Positions 8,379 through 18,410 are shown, numbered from the stretch's first letter. The stretch is 64,000 nt of DNA from Idiomarina sp. X4 (GCF_002808045.1 NZ_CP025000.1:1984001-2048000), one strand, 5' to 3'. Program-made: numbers and translations. Notes: generated by a model from the sequence alone, not told the origin.

Positions 8379-9238
8379 ACTTCCTGACTCGGTGTTTTCG
8401 AACGAGAGTTCATTGTGGTTAGTACTGTTAATGGCACCACAATCAACATCGAGCCGATGTAAAATCGCATATCGGGTTGCTCAGCGAAGAAAACAACGCC
8501 GAAAAATACCGCCCCGAGTAGCCCTGTGTATTCTGCGCTGGTGACTTGGTTACTGTCCGCTGCACGGTAGGCATAAACGCAGGTTGCCGCATAAATCATT
8601 GAAAATAAACTCGAGCCCACCGCAATTAACAGGACATTCCAGTCAAAAGGCGCAAACTCAATCAGCGCCAGAATCAGAGCGGTTGGAATACCTAACAAAT
8701 TTGTCAGGTATAAAGTGTCGATAATACCGTGTTGCGTCGGTAGTTTCTTAATAAGCAAGTTGTTAAGAGCCAGCGTGGTCGCCACCACTAGTGCCGCTAA
8801 GGCAAAGATATTGGCGCCGCTCGGGTTCAATATAACAATGACGCCCACCATGCCTAAAGCGGCTGTTGCCAAAGAAATAATGGTCACTCTTTCTTTAAAT
8901 AACAGGCGTGCAAAAACGACCGTAATTAATGGCGCTGCGTAAAAAATCGCGTTAGCGGTTGCCAGCGGTAGCGTCGTTAAAGACACCACCATAAATACTG
9001 TACCCACTAAAAATATGTGTGCGCGGGTTGCGTGCCAACGCAGGTTTTTAGGCAATAGGGGTCTGCGAAAATAAAGAATGACCGGCAATAAGATAAGCGT
9101 CGCGCTGAGCTGCCGGAACAGCACAAATTGAAATGGTGCCTCAAAACCATCAAGCAGTTTAATGAGAGAGTCAGACAGAATGACCACATTATTGCCAAGA
9201 ACCAAAAGCAATACCGCTAATATAAGGGAACGATCCAT
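8375..9238 (-). CDS. EamA/DMT superfamily transporter
   Basis: A 287-residue integral membrane protein with about ten helices in two EamA repeats, as in drug/metabolite transporters such as RhaT, YdcZ and S-adenosylmethionine carriers. Conserved points include the FxxFRQL segment of helix 2 and GLLGAVFFGVVFFAEQP near helix 9. GGAGG lies eight bases before the ATG. It is transcribed away from a LysR-type regulator, with a perfect inverted repeat between them, so that regulator probably controls it. The substrate cannot be told from sequence. Confidence 0.88.
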   Translation of the reverse strand: MDRSLILAVLLLVLGNNVVILSDSLIKLLDGFEAPFQFVLFRQLSATLILLPVILYFRRPLLPKNLRWHATRAHIFLVGTVFMVVSLTTLPLATANAIFYAAPLITVVFARLLFKERVTIISLATAALGMVGVIVILNPSGANIFALAALVVATTLALNNLLIKKLPTQHGIIDTLYLTNLLGIPTALILALIEFAPFDWNVLLIAVGSSLFSMIYAATCVYAYRAADSNQVTSAEYTGLLGAVFFGVVFFAEQPDMRFYIGSMLIVVPLTVLTTMNSRSKTPSQEV

Positions 9239-9299
9239 ACCAACACCTCCGTTAAACTGCTTGAAAGTGTGAGCATTGTACGAAACACTTTATATAAAA

Positions 9300-9325
9300 T
9301 ATAATGATATTAAATAATCATTATA
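9300..9325. promoter_or_regulatory. Putative LysR operator, inverted repeat
   Basis: TATAATGAT (9300-9308) and ATCATTATA (9317-9325) are perfect 9-base arms around an 8-base spacer, in the 102-base gap between the divergent transporter and LysR genes and 15 bases before the LysR GTG. LysR-type regulators bind dyads of this size in divergent promoters and repress themselves. Assignment to this regulator is inference. Confidence 0.55.
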
Positions 9326-9340
9326 TGAGATATTTAGATA

Positions 9341-10234
9341 GTGAGTGTTCCGTTCCGAGCGATACATTACTTTGTTGAAGTGGCCCGTTTACAGAGTTTT
9401 TCCAGGGCTGCTGAGCAGTTGCATGTCTCTCAAAGTGCAGTCAGTCATCAGGTTAAATTATTAGAGTCCTATTTGGGTAAACCACTGTTTGTCCGCAAAG
9501 GCCGCACCGTTATGCTTACCGCGGTTGGACAGAGCTATTTCCAAGAAGTGGTTGGTGCGCTGGAGTTAGTCGAAAGCGCAACACGCAACGTGAAAGAAAA
9601 TGACACACGGCAAGTACGCTTGGCCATTCATGGATCACTGGCTGTTAAATGGTTAATTCCAGCACTTGATGACTTCAGAGAGCGGTACCCAAATATTGAT
9701 TTAACCTTGCAAATGCTGACTCAGGATGGTCAGTTCGACAGTCAGTGGGCGGACTGTTTTATTACCACACAACCGCCGGGTACGGGGTACCAACGCTATC
9801 ATTTGTACGATGAAACACTGAAACCTTACTGTTCTAAGTCGGTTTGGACCGAAGCGCATCGCATTACCGAGCCTGTTGAATTGGCTCGTTTTCCTTTGCT
9901 TTCAGCAATTTCTGCTTTCGCAAACGGTAAGCCGGGTACCGACTGGCAACGTTGGTTCGAAAAGGTGTCATTACGACTCCCTAAAACCGCAAAAGTGCAT
10001 CACTTCAGTCATTTATTGTTAGCGGCAGAGGCGGCTAAATACGGTCAGGGCATTGCGCTTTTAAATGAGTTTATGACCACCGAAGAAGAGCGGAAAAATA
10101 GTCTCTTTGAATTGCCTTTCCATAGTATTCGTACAGACGACAGCTTCTATTTTGTCTATCCGTCATCAACCGCAAAAAGTCCGGGGCTAGAAGCCTTGGG
10201 GGATTGGTTAGTAACCTTGTGCAGAAATCGTTAG
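9341..10234 (+). CDS. LysR-family transcriptional regulator (GcvA-like)
   Basis: A 297-residue regulator with an N-terminal winged helix-turn-helix (FVEVARLQSFSRAAEQLHVSQSAVSHQ, residues about 10-36) and a C-terminal type 2 periplasmic-binding-like effector domain. The overall pattern resembles the GcvA group. The start is GTG 9341 at the family position. It is divergent from the EamA transporter and overlaps the region of a perfect inverted repeat, so it likely regulates the transporter in response to the transported compound. The effector is unknown. Confidence 0.9.
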   Translation: MSVPFRAIHYFVEVARLQSFSRAAEQLHVSQSAVSHQVKLLESYLGKPLFVRKGRTVMLTAVGQSYFQEVVGALELVESATRNVKENDTRQVRLAIHGSLAVKWLIPALDDFRERYPNIDLTLQMLTQDGQFDSQWADCFITTQPPGTGYQRYHLYDETLKPYCSKSVWTEAHRITEPVELARFPLLSAISAFANGKPGTDWQRWFEKVSLRLPKTAKVHHFSHLLLAAEAAKYGQGIALLNEFMTTEEERKNSLFELPFHSIRTDDSFYFVYPSSTAKSPGLEALGDWLVTLCRNR

Positions 10235-10242
10235 GAGATAGA

Positions 10243-10261
10243 AGCGTGCGCGAGGCACGCT
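10243..10261. terminator. Weak hairpin between convergent genes
   Basis: AGCGTGC and GCACGCT form a GC-rich 7-bp stem with a 5-base loop just after the LysR stop and before the end of the leftward TM2 gene. Neither side has a clear T tract, so termination is possible but weak. Confidence 0.4.
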
Positions 10262-10268
10262 CTATTGC

Positions 10269-10490
10269 TTAATTTCTAACCAATCGACCTTGCTTGTCGC
10301 GGAAGCCGCCAACCAGAATAACGATAAAGTCGATAAGCGTCCAAAGGCCTAGGAAACCCAAGGTTAGAAGCATTAAAATGCCAGTGCCTACCTTGCCAAC
10401 GACAAAGCGGTGAATACCCAAACTACCCAGGAAAAAGCAAACAATCGCCAAAACAACGCGACTGTGCGGACTGACTTCTGCAGGATCCAT
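10269..10490 (-). CDS. TM2 domain protein
   Basis: A 73-residue membrane protein with the TM2 pattern: a first helix ending FFLGSLGIHRFVVGKVGTG, and a second helix GFLGLWTLIDFIVIL. TM2 proteins are found in bacteria and eukaryotes; their bacterial role is unknown. I use ATG 10490, preceded by GGAG six bases upstream, in place of TTG 10502, which would overlap that site. It stands alone between a LysR gene and a racemase gene. Confidence 0.87.
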   Translation of the reverse strand: MDPAEVSPHSRVVLAIVCFFLGSLGIHRFVVGKVGTGILMLLTLGFLGLWTLIDFIVILVGGFRDKQGRLVRN

Positions 10491-10519
10491 AAAGAACTCC
10501 AAATGTTGTTGTTATATCC

Positions 10520-10552
10520 TAAGGTGTTAATTAACGAAGAGTTAACACCTTA
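10520..10552. repeat. 11-bp inverted repeat upstream of the TM2 gene
   Basis: TAAGGTGTTAA (10520-10530) and TTAACACCTTA (10542-10552) are perfect arms around an 11-base loop, located between the end of the leftward racemase gene and the start of the leftward TM2 gene. It could end racemase transcription, but the flank lacks a T run; an operator for the TM2 gene is equally possible. Confidence 0.5.
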
Positions 10553-10589
10553 ATAATATGCAGGTAGGAACTCTTTCATTCAAGAGTTT

Positions 10590-11279
10590 TTAATTTAGCA
10601 TCCATTCGACTAGGGCTTGGCAGTGAACTTCGGTGGTATCAAACAGTGGTAGTTCGGAGTGTTCTTGCTGCACGAGCAAGCCGATTTCGGTGCAGCCTAA
10701 AATAACGCCTTGTGCGCCTTTAGCTGACAGGTCATCAATAATTTTTAGATACTGTTTCCGCGCATCATCGGTAAATTGACCGCGGCAGAGTTCTTTAAAA
10801 ATGATGTTGTCTACAGTTTTGCTGTCATCCTCATTGGGGATTAAAACCCTTATACCTTGCTTTTCAAGACGTTCTTTATAAAAAGGCTGCTGCATAGTGA
10901 AACGAGTGCCTAAAAGCCCAGCTCGTTCAATCTCGTTCTTTTTGAGGTGGTTAGCCAGAGCATCAACAATATGGATAAGCGGAATGGAAACGGCCGCCTC
11001 AATTTCCGGGGCAACTTTGTGCATTGTATTAGTTGCTATAACAATACTGTCCGCGCCAGCTTTTTCAAGTTGTTGGGCTTTCGTCACTAGAGCGCTTCCA
11101 GCTGCATCCCAGTCGCCTCTGCTCTGCATTCCTTCAATAGGTGCAAAGTCGACACTGGCAAGCAAAATTTCAGCACTATGCAAACCGCCTAACCGCTCAT
11201 TAATTAATTGATTTAGACGGCGATAATAAGTGCTGGTGGACTCCCAGCTCATACCGCCAATAATGCCGACTGTTCTCAT
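10590..11279 (-). CDS. ygeA: Aspartate/glutamate racemase family protein (YgeA-like)
   Basis: A 229-residue cofactor-independent racemase starting MRTVGIIGGMSWESTSTYYR, closely resembling E. coli YgeA over its length. The two catalytic positions read Thr83 in ATNTMHK and Cys196 in LGCTEIGLL. In E. coli YgeA the equivalent Thr/Cys pair replaces the usual Cys/Cys and restricts the enzyme to L-aspartate and L-glutamate as substrates, so the same is expected here. I start at ATG 11279 behind GGAAGG rather than the ATG at 11291, because MRTVG is the family N-terminus. It is a single leftward gene. Confidence 0.88.
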   Translation of the reverse strand: MRTVGIIGGMSWESTSTYYRRLNQLINERLGGLHSAEILLASVDFAPIEGMQSRGDWDAAGSALVTKAQQLEKAGADSIVIATNTMHKVAPEIEAAVSIPLIHIVDALANHLKKNEIERAGLLGTRFTMQQPFYKERLEKQGIRVLIPNEDDSKTVDNIIFKELCRGQFTDDARKQYLKIIDDLSAKGAQGVILGCTEIGLLVQQEHSELPLFDTTEVHCQALVEWMLN

Positions 11280-11438
11280 CTCGCCTTCCATTACGTTGTG
11301 TTATAGATAACCAGAGTAGCTTAGTTTATTGATAAGGTTAACAAGATGGTTATATCAGAAATGTCTAATGTATGTTTCTTAGACACATAAAAAGAAGTAT
11401 GGTGCTTATCAAGCTTTAATAGTAGGGAATTTATATTT

Positions 11439-12140
11439 ATGCCGTCTGTATTAGCGGTGCTGTCAGGCAAAGCGAAAGCTTACACACGTCCCAAAACATT
11501 TAGTGCTATCGATAAGCGCATGTTAACGGGTGGTATTGAAGTGAATGAGCTAGGACTGGTTGGTGATGAAGTCGGCGATCCTAGGGTACATGGAGGTAAA
11601 GACAAGGCAGTCCACTGTTATCCCAGTGAACATTACGAGTACTGGAAAACCGCAATTGGCGGCAAAAGAGTATTGAATACTCCCGGAGCCTTTGGTGAAA
11701 ACCTTCACACTGTTGGGTTAACTGAACAAACCGTATGCTTAGGTGACCAATACCAGATCGGGAGTGTTGTATTTGAAGTTAGTCAGGGCAGACAGCCCTG
11801 TTGGAAACTGAATGATCGATTTGACGTCAAGGATATGGCTTTGCAAGTGCAAAATACGCGACGTACTGGCTGGTATTTTCGGGTGCTTAAACCTGGTGAC
11901 CTAAAAGCTGGAGACTCTATTGCTTTACTGGAGAGACCATATCCAGATTGGAGCTTATATCGTATTTGTAGAACGCTTTATGCTCGGGAAGCACCACTGA
12001 CTGAGCTGGAGCAGTTAAAGGCGTTGCCGCTACCTGAGTCGTGGGCTCGCCTTATTGAACGAAAGTACTCTAACGCACTAAATAAAAAGAATGATGATTT
12101 CGACCACTCTGTACGTACCAATGGCCCGCCTCCTCATTGA
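11439..12140 (+). CDS. yiiM: MOSC domain protein (YiiM-like)
   Basis: A 233-residue MOSC protein with the C-terminal three-helix extension of the YiiM group. Visible landmarks are the VGDEVGDPRVHGGKDKAV segment, PGAFGENL, and the molybdenum-cofactor-ligating cysteine 121 in SQGRQPCWKLN. YiiM of E. coli gives resistance to N-hydroxylated base analogues with molybdenum cofactor, reducing hydroxylamino compounds. GTAGGGAA lies upstream of the ATG. It faces the CoA-transferase gene tail to tail across 67 bases that hold only short dyads. Confidence 0.87.
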   Translation: MPSVLAVLSGKAKAYTRPKTFSAIDKRMLTGGIEVNELGLVGDEVGDPRVHGGKDKAVHCYPSEHYEYWKTAIGGKRVLNTPGAFGENLHTVGLTEQTVCLGDQYQIGSVVFEVSQGRQPCWKLNDRFDVKDMALQVQNTRRTGWYFRVLKPGDLKAGDSIALLERPYPDWSLYRICRTLYAREAPLTELEQLKALPLPESWARLIERKYSNALNKKNDDFDHSVRTNGPPPH

Positions 12141-12207
12141 TACCCACCCGAATCAATAGAGTGTTAACTCCGTCGAGTGGGCATCCGCGTAATCGGTTAA
12201 CAGTTAA

Positions 12208-13488
12208 CTAAGTTATGTTCAATCCCCAGTCGTCATAAGCCGCTTTTGCCAGTTCCTCACGAAATTTCGGGTCGGCAATATGGATCAGCTCGCGCGCCCG
12301 TTCACTCATGCTCTTAGCGCGTAAGTTAGCCACGCCATGCTCAGTGACAATGTAATGAACGTGGGCGCGGGTGGTGACCACGCCGGCGCCCGGAGCAAGT
12401 AATGAACTAATGCGTGATACGGTTCCTCCACAGGCCGTTGAGGGCAGAGCAATCACTGAGCGCCCGCCTTCCGATAAGCTGGCGCCGCGCACAAAGTCCA
12501 TTTGACCACCGACGCCTGAGTATATTTTCGTGCCAATAGAGTCAGCGCAGACTTGTCCGCTTAGGTCGACCTGCAAAGCACTGTTTATAGACATAACTTG
12601 TTTATTCTGGCGAATAACCGAGGTGTCATTGGTATACTCAACATCGAGGAAAAACACTTCCTGGTTATCATCAACAAAGTCATAAAGTGCCTGAGTGCCC
12701 ATCGCGAAAGTGGTGACAATGCGGCCACGGTGCTTACGCTTACGGCTATTGTTTATGACGCCACGCTCAACTAAGGGCAATACCCCGTCAGAGAACATTT
12801 CGGTGTGAATGCCCAAATCTTTATGATGGTGCAGGCAAGCTAGCGTCGCATCGGGTATGGCACCAATGCCCATTTGTAAGCAGTCACCGTCGTCAATGAG
12901 GCCAGCAACGCGCTCACCAATTTTTTGTGTAATAGGGTTTTGTGGCGGTTGTTGATGTAGTGGAATAGGGGCAGCTTCCTCGAAATAACGATCAAACCGT
13001 TTTAATGAAACCAAGGCGTCACCGTGGGTGCGAGGCATATTTGGGTTTATCCAGGCAACCACTTTTTTTGCCACTTGCAATGCCGCCCGAGTTGCTTCAA
13101 CCGAAATCCCTAAGCTGCAATTGCCATGTTTATCCGGTGGTGATACCTGAACGATAGCCGCATCCAGAGGCTGTTCGCCTGAGCGAAATAACTTGGGAAT
13201 TTCTGAAAGGAAAATAGGGACATAGTCGGCGAGTCCCTGATTAACGGCCTGCCGGGTTGAGGCGCCGACAAAGAAAGCACGTTGGCGAAGGTGCCCTTTA
13301 AGCTCCGGGTCGCATAGTATTTCACTGTACTCTGTGTGCAGTTGCAGTAGTGTTAGCTCTTTTCGTTGTTTTGCGACTTCTTTCAGACCTTCAAGTAATT
13401 TATAGGGTGTGGCCGCCATTGACTGACACCAAATAACATCACCATCGTTAATAATCGAGAGCGCTTCTGCAGCTGAATTAACTTTCAT
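12208..13488 (-). CDS. Acetyl-CoA hydrolase/CoA-transferase family protein
   Basis: A 426-residue family I CoA transferase resembling 4-hydroxybutyrate or acetyl-CoA:carboxylate CoA-transferases. The N-terminal half ends at the VSPPDKHGNCSLGISVE segment; the C-terminal half has GIGAIPDA, the putative thioester-forming glutamate 230 in GIHTEMFSDG, the GGQMDFVRGA oxyanion loop, and VVTEHGVANLR. It moves CoA between acetyl-CoA and another short-chain acid, or hydrolyses the thioester. AAGGAAG precedes the ATG. The substrate is not determined by sequence; it lies upstream of the formaldehyde genes only in map order, with a hairpin between. Confidence 0.85.
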   Translation of the reverse strand: MKVNSAAEALSIINDGDVIWCQSMAATPYKLLEGLKEVAKQRKELTLLQLHTEYSEILCDPELKGHLRQRAFFVGASTRQAVNQGLADYVPIFLSEIPKLFRSGEQPLDAAIVQVSPPDKHGNCSLGISVEATRAALQVAKKVVAWINPNMPRTHGDALVSLKRFDRYFEEAAPIPLHQQPPQNPITQKIGERVAGLIDDGDCLQMGIGAIPDATLACLHHHKDLGIHTEMFSDGVLPLVERGVINNSRKRKHRGRIVTTFAMGTQALYDFVDDNQEVFFLDVEYTNDTSVIRQNKQVMSINSALQVDLSGQVCADSIGTKIYSGVGGQMDFVRGASLSEGGRSVIALPSTACGGTVSRISSLLAPGAGVVTTRAHVHYIVTEHGVANLRAKSMSERARELIHIADPKFREELAKAAYDDWGLNIT

Positions 13489-13577
13489 TACGGCTTCCTT
13501 TCTAGCGAGAAGTATTGAGCGAGATCAGAAGTATAACCGCTTTACGTGTGAGGGTATTTACCCAGTAAGTAATACCT

Positions 13578-13607
13578 ACGTAGCCTGACATAAATGTCAG
13601 GCTACGT
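13578..13607. terminator. Strong hairpin after fghA
   Basis: ACGTAGCCTGACA (13578-13590) and TGTCAGGCTACGT (13595-13607) form a perfect 13-bp stem with a TAAA loop, ten bases beyond the stop of the leftward fghA gene. It is the strongest hairpin of its neighbourhood, but it lacks the T tract of an intrinsic terminator on both strands; it may stabilise the mRNA 3' end. Confidence 0.6.
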
Positions 13608-13617
13608 CGGCGGCATG

Positions 13618-14454
13618 TTACGCGTTTAAATACTTCGCATGGAAGCGAAGCTGAGCTTCAATAAATGACGAGATGAAGTAATAACTGTGGTCATAGCCAT
13701 CGTGTAAATGAACGGTACCGCCGCCGTTGGCTTCGTTAATGGCGTTTTTTAAATTCTCCGGTTTTAACTGCTCTTCTAAAAAACCGTCAGCTAAGCCCTG
13801 ATCAACCCGAATGGGGAGTGTCTGTCCTTTAGATTTAATGATCTCAACGGCATCGTATTGCTTCCATTGTTCGCGATCATTGCCCAAGTAAGCGCTAAAG
13901 GCTTTTTCTCCCCAGGGGCATTGCGTTGGGTTGGTAATGGGTGAAAACGCGGAAATACTGGTGTAACGGTCACTGTTACGTAAACCAATAACCAAAGCAC
14001 CGTGCCCGCCCATCGAGTGACCGGCAATGGCGCGCTTGTCGCTAACCGGCAGCTCCGATTCAACCAATTCCGGAAGCTCCTTCACAATGTAGTCGTACAT
14101 TTGATAATTCGACTTCCATGGCTCTTGAGTGGCATTAAGGTAAAAGCCAGCGCCTAAGCCTAAATCATAAGCGCCGTCGGCATCGTCGGCTACGTTGTCT
14201 CCACGTGGGCTGGTATCGGGAATAATTAAGGCAATACCAAGCTCTGTGGCGACACGCTGCGCGCCGGCTTTTGTAGAAAAGTTTTCATCAGTGCAGGTGA
14301 GTCCCGATAGAAAATAAACCGATGGCACTTCCGTTTTTTCTGCGCGCAATGGCAAAAAGACACTGAACTGCATAGCGCAGTTCAGTACTTCAGAGTCATG
14401 TTCAAAGCGCAGCTGACGACCGCCAAAACAGCGGGTTTCGCTAACTTGTTTCAT
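13618..14454 (-). CDS. fghA: S-formylglutathione hydrolase
   Basis: A 278-residue esterase of the D/FrmB/YeiG family that hydrolyses S-formylglutathione to formate and glutathione, the second step of glutathione-dependent formaldehyde detoxification. The nucleophile serine is in GHSMGGHGAL; the acid is in QGLADGFL and the histidine in HDGYDHSYYF; FLSGLTCTDENF forms the oxyanion region. I use ATG 14454 (MKQVSETRCFGG), six bases after GGAG, in place of ATG 14466, which overlaps the adhC stop. It follows adhC with an 11-base gap in the same operon. Confidence 0.95.
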   Translation of the reverse strand: MKQVSETRCFGGRQLRFEHDSEVLNCAMQFSVFLPLRAEKTEVPSVYFLSGLTCTDENFSTKAGAQRVATELGIALIIPDTSPRGDNVADDADGAYDLGLGAGFYLNATQEPWKSNYQMYDYIVKELPELVESELPVSDKRAIAGHSMGGHGALVIGLRNSDRYTSISAFSPITNPTQCPWGEKAFSAYLGNDREQWKQYDAVEIIKSKGQTLPIRVDQGLADGFLEEQLKPENLKNAINEANGGGTVHLHDGYDHSYYFISSFIEAQLRFHAKYLNA

Positions 14455-14465
14455 TAAAGACTCCA

Positions 14466-15608
<1,143 letters not shown>

Positions 15609-15647
15609 TTAATTACGTAAAAGCGTAGCCTAAGTTTAACTTTTTCT

Positions 15648-15667
15648 CATAAGCAGGTAATCTTATG
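15648..15667. promoter_or_regulatory. Putative LysR operator between adhC and lysR
   Basis: CATAAG (15648-15653) and CTTATG (15662-15667) form 6-base arms around an 8-base spacer in the 125-base divergent gap. Size and position suit a LysR-type binding dyad controlling adhC-fghA. The spacer of eight bases equals that of the dyad next to the other LysR gene at 9300-9325. Confidence 0.45.
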
Positions 15668-15709
15668 TTTATACAAATTACTTTTTCATAAATGAAATAA
15701 TAGGTTGAA

Positions 15710-16579
15710 ATGAAAGCTTGGCAGGGAATTAGTGAGTTTGCCGCTGTCGCTGAACGGCAGAGCTTTACCGCAGCAGCGCAGGAGTTAGGTCTGTCTGTCG
15801 CACAGGTCAGTCGGAATATAGCTGCGCTGGAGAGTCGACTGCATATGCAACTGCTTTACCGGTCGACCCGCAGTGTCAGCTTAACAGAAGAAGGGGAGCT
15901 ATATCTGCCGCACTGCCAGCATTTAGTCGCCAGCTTGAGGGATGCCGATCAGGCCATTCAGCAGCGCACACAACAACCTCAGGGACTTATTAGAATTACT
16001 GCGCCTGTCTATTATGGTGAACGTTTTATAGCACCACTTTTAAATAACTTTCTACAAGTTTATGAAGACTGTCGGCTTGATCTGCAATTGACCAACGAAC
16101 AGGTCGACCTAATCGAAGGTAGTTATGATGTGGCGATACGTTTAGGGCAACTGGGTAACCCAAGATTAAGGGCGCGTAAGTTGGGAACTCGTCGCCACTA
16201 TGTTGTAGGCGCACCGAGTTATTTTAAAAGCTTTGGAGAGCCTAACACGATAAATGAACTGGAAGCTCATCGTTGTTTTACGGGCACGGTTAAACAGTGG
16301 CGTTTTGAGGTAGAAGGGCGATCTGAAACTTTCCGACCTGAGCTTTATTTGCATTGTAACAACGGCTTGGCGCTAAGAGATGCAGCGATAAAAGGCTTGG
16401 GTCTAGCGATGCTACCTGATTACTACGTGACAGAGGCACTGGAAACCGGTCAACTGAAAGAGGTTTTGGGACAATTTAGACAAGAAGACGACGGTATTTG
16501 GGCGCTGTATCCTGAAAACAGGCAAGTGATTCCGAAAGTCAGAGTTTTGTTAGATTATTTGCTTGAAAATCTGAAATGA
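15710..16579 (+). CDS. LysR-family transcriptional regulator of the adhC-fghA operon
   Basis: A 289-residue regulator with the N-terminal helix-turn-helix FAAVAERQSFTAAAQELGLSVAQVSRNI and an effector domain of the CrgA/AaeR-like group. LysR genes divergent from adhC-fghA are common in gammaproteobacteria and are thought to respond to formaldehyde or its glutathione adduct; that link is family knowledge plus position. The gene ends 14 bases before the first tRNA-Val on the other strand. Confidence 0.9.
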   Translation: MKAWQGISEFAAVAERQSFTAAAQELGLSVAQVSRNIAALESRLHMQLLYRSTRSVSLTEEGELYLPHCQHLVASLRDADQAIQQRTQQPQGLIRITAPVYYGERFIAPLLNNFLQVYEDCRLDLQLTNEQVDLIEGSYDVAIRLGQLGNPRLRARKLGTRRHYVVGAPSYFKSFGEPNTINELEAHRCFTGTVKQWRFEVEGRSETFRPELYLHCNNGLALRDAAIKGLGLAMLPDYYVTEALETGQLKEVLGQFRQEDDGIWALYPENRQVIPKVRVLLDYLLENLK

Positions 16580-16593
16580 GCAGGAATAAAAAA

Positions 16594-16669
16594 TGGTGGT
16601 TGCTACTGGGCTCGAACCAGTGACCCTCGCCTTGTAAGGGCGATGCTCTCCCAACTGAGCTAAGCAACC
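16594..16669 (-). tRNA. tRNA-Val (TAC), copy 2
   Basis: A 76-base minus-strand cloverleaf with acceptor stem GGTTGCT/AGCAACC, discriminator A, encoded CCA and anticodon loop CTTACAA, anticodon TAC. Identical to the copy at 16706-16781, so a tandem pair. Confidence 0.97.
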
Positions 16670-16705
16670 ATCCTGAAGGTCTGCAACTAAGGGGAAGAAG
16701 AGAAG

Positions 16706-16781
16706 TGGTGGTTGCTACTGGGCTCGAACCAGTGACCCTCGCCTTGTAAGGGCGATGCTCTCCCAACTGAGCTAAGCAACC
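16706..16781 (-). tRNA. tRNA-Val (TAC), copy 1
   Basis: The promoter-proximal copy of the tRNA-Val pair, identical over 76 bases to the one 36 bases downstream. Its promoter is at 16820-16847. Confidence 0.97.
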
Positions 16782-16819
16782 ATTCTCACTGTGACACTTC
16801 TGCGTCGTTGCGAGGAGGC

Positions 16820-16847
16820 ATTATAGGGATCAGATAAAAACTGTCAA
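16820..16847 (-). promoter_or_regulatory. Sigma-70 promoter of the tRNA-Val pair
   Basis: On the minus strand TTGACA (16847-16842) and the perfect -10 box TATAAT (16825-16820) are separated by 16 bases, about 38 bases upstream of the first tRNA-Val. Both boxes match consensus exactly. Confidence 0.9.
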
Positions 16848-16973
16848 ATAAAAATTGCGAACTTTGTGTTGTTTGCTGACATTTTAATCATTTCGATTAG
16901 CAGATGCGCTGAGCGCTCAGTCTTGATAAACTTGCCGCCATTATTTTGACCGGTTTAAATGAAAGGAAAAAAC

Positions 16974-18380
16974 ATGAGTGTGGTAACGCGTTTTGCTCCC
17001 AGTCCAACAGGTTATTTGCATGTCGGTGGTGCTCGTACCGCTTTATATTCTTGGTTAGTTGCCAAGGCACAAGGCGGTGAGTTCGTATTACGTATTGAAG
17101 ACACCGACCGTGAGCGCTCAACACAGCCTGCTATTGATGCAATTTTAGAAGGCATGGAATGGCTAGGGTTGAACTGGGATCGTGGTCCTTATTATCAAAC
17201 TCAACGTTTTGACCGCTACAAAGAGCTTATTGATAAGCTTTTGGAAGAAGATAAAGCTTACAAGTGCTATTGTTCTGCCGAGCGTTTGGAAAAAATGCGT
17301 GAAGAGCAAATGGCAGCCGGTGAAAAGCCTCGCTACGACGGTCATTGCCGTGATAATCCTAACGTTGGCGGTGACAAATACGTGATTCGTTTTCGTAACC
17401 CGCAAGAAGGTAGCGTGGTTTTCGATGATCACATTCGCGGGCGTATTGAATTTGCGAATACTGAGCTGGATGATTTGATCATTGCCCGAACCGATGGCAC
17501 GCCGACCTATAACTTCTGTGTTGTCGTAGATGACTGGGACATGGATATTACGCATGTTGTTCGTGGTGAAGACCACATTAACAACACACCGCGCCAGATT
17601 AATATCCTTAAAGCTCTAGGGGCGCCTGTACCAGAATATGCACACGTTTCCATGATTTTAGGTGACGACGGTAAAAAGCTTTCTAAACGTCACGGCGCGG
17701 TCAGTGTCATGCAATACCGTGATGACGGTTATGTACCTGAAGCGGTCGTTAACTACTTAGCGCGCCTGGGTTGGTCTCATGGTGATCAGGAAATATTCAG
17801 TCGCGAAGAACTCATTGAATACTTCAAACTGGATGATGTGAATAAAGCAGCATCTGCCTTTAATACCGAAAAGCTGAACTGGCTAAATCAGCACTATATG
17901 AAAACGCTGCCGGCTGAAAAAGTGGCGCCACAACTGCGGTGGCAGTTTGACCAAATTGGCGTGGATACCAGCAACGGTCCTGCTCTTGAGAAAGTGGTTG
18001 CGTTGCAGGCCGACCGAGTGAAAACTCTGAAAGAAATGGCTGCCATTAGTCGTTATTTCTACGAATCAGTCGACGAATTTGAAGAGAAGGCGGCGAAGAA
18101 GCATTTACGTCCTGTGGCGAAAGAGCCTTTATTAAAAGCAAAAGAACTGCTTGGAGCAGTGAACGACTGGAATGCTGATACGATTCAGGCCGCAATTAAT
18201 CAAACGGCCGCTGATTTGGATGTCGGAATGGGTAAAGTAGGTATGCCTTTAAGGGTAGCCGCTACCGGTGGAGGTAACTCTCCTTCGTTAGGTGAAACCC
18301 TGGAATTAATACCCCCAAAAACCGTTTTGGCGCGAATTGACCTTGCTTTAGAATTTATAGCTCAGCGTGAGAGTGCGTAA
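16974..18380 (+). CDS. gltX: Glutamate--tRNA ligase
   Basis: A 468-residue class I aminoacyl-tRNA synthetase charging tRNA-Glu. The HIGH-type motif is [17 protein letters not shown] near the N-terminus and the KMSKS-type motif is KKLSKRHG; a CYCS cysteine cluster is in the middle domain. The start is ATG 16974, after AAAGGA, in place of ATG 16959. The 12-base palindrome CTGAGCGCTCAG lies 54 bases upstream. Three tRNA-Glu genes lie 1 kb downstream, beyond can. The next gene follows after 30 bases. Confidence 0.97.
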   Translation: MSVVTRFAPSPTGYLHVGGARTALYSWLVAKAQGGEFVLRIEDTDRERSTQPAIDAILEGMEWLGLNWDRGPYYQTQRFDRYKELIDKLLEEDKAYKCYCSAERLEKMREEQMAAGEKPRYDGHCRDNPNVGGDKYVIRFRNPQEGSVVFDDHIRGRIEFANTELDDLIIARTDGTPTYNFCVVVDDWDMDITHVVRGEDHINNTPRQINILKALGAPVPEYAHVSMILGDDGKKLSKRHGAVSVMQYRDDGYVPEAVVNYLARLGWSHGDQEIFSREELIEYFKLDDVNKAASAFNTEKLNWLNQHYMKTLPAEKVAPQLRWQFDQIGVDTSNGPALEKVVALQADRVKTLKEMAAISRYFYESVDEFEEKAAKKHLRPVAKEPLLKAKELLGAVNDWNADTIQAAINQTAADLDVGMGKVGMPLRVAATGGGNSPSLGETLELIPPKTVLARIDLALEFIAQRESA

Positions 18381-18410
18381 CATTGCGTTAAAACGGCTTT
18401 AGGATACATC

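Noticed and set aside
16539-16766. A 75-residue frame across the tRNA-Val pair
   Set aside because: Its repeated segment is the reverse reading of the two tRNA genes, not a protein.
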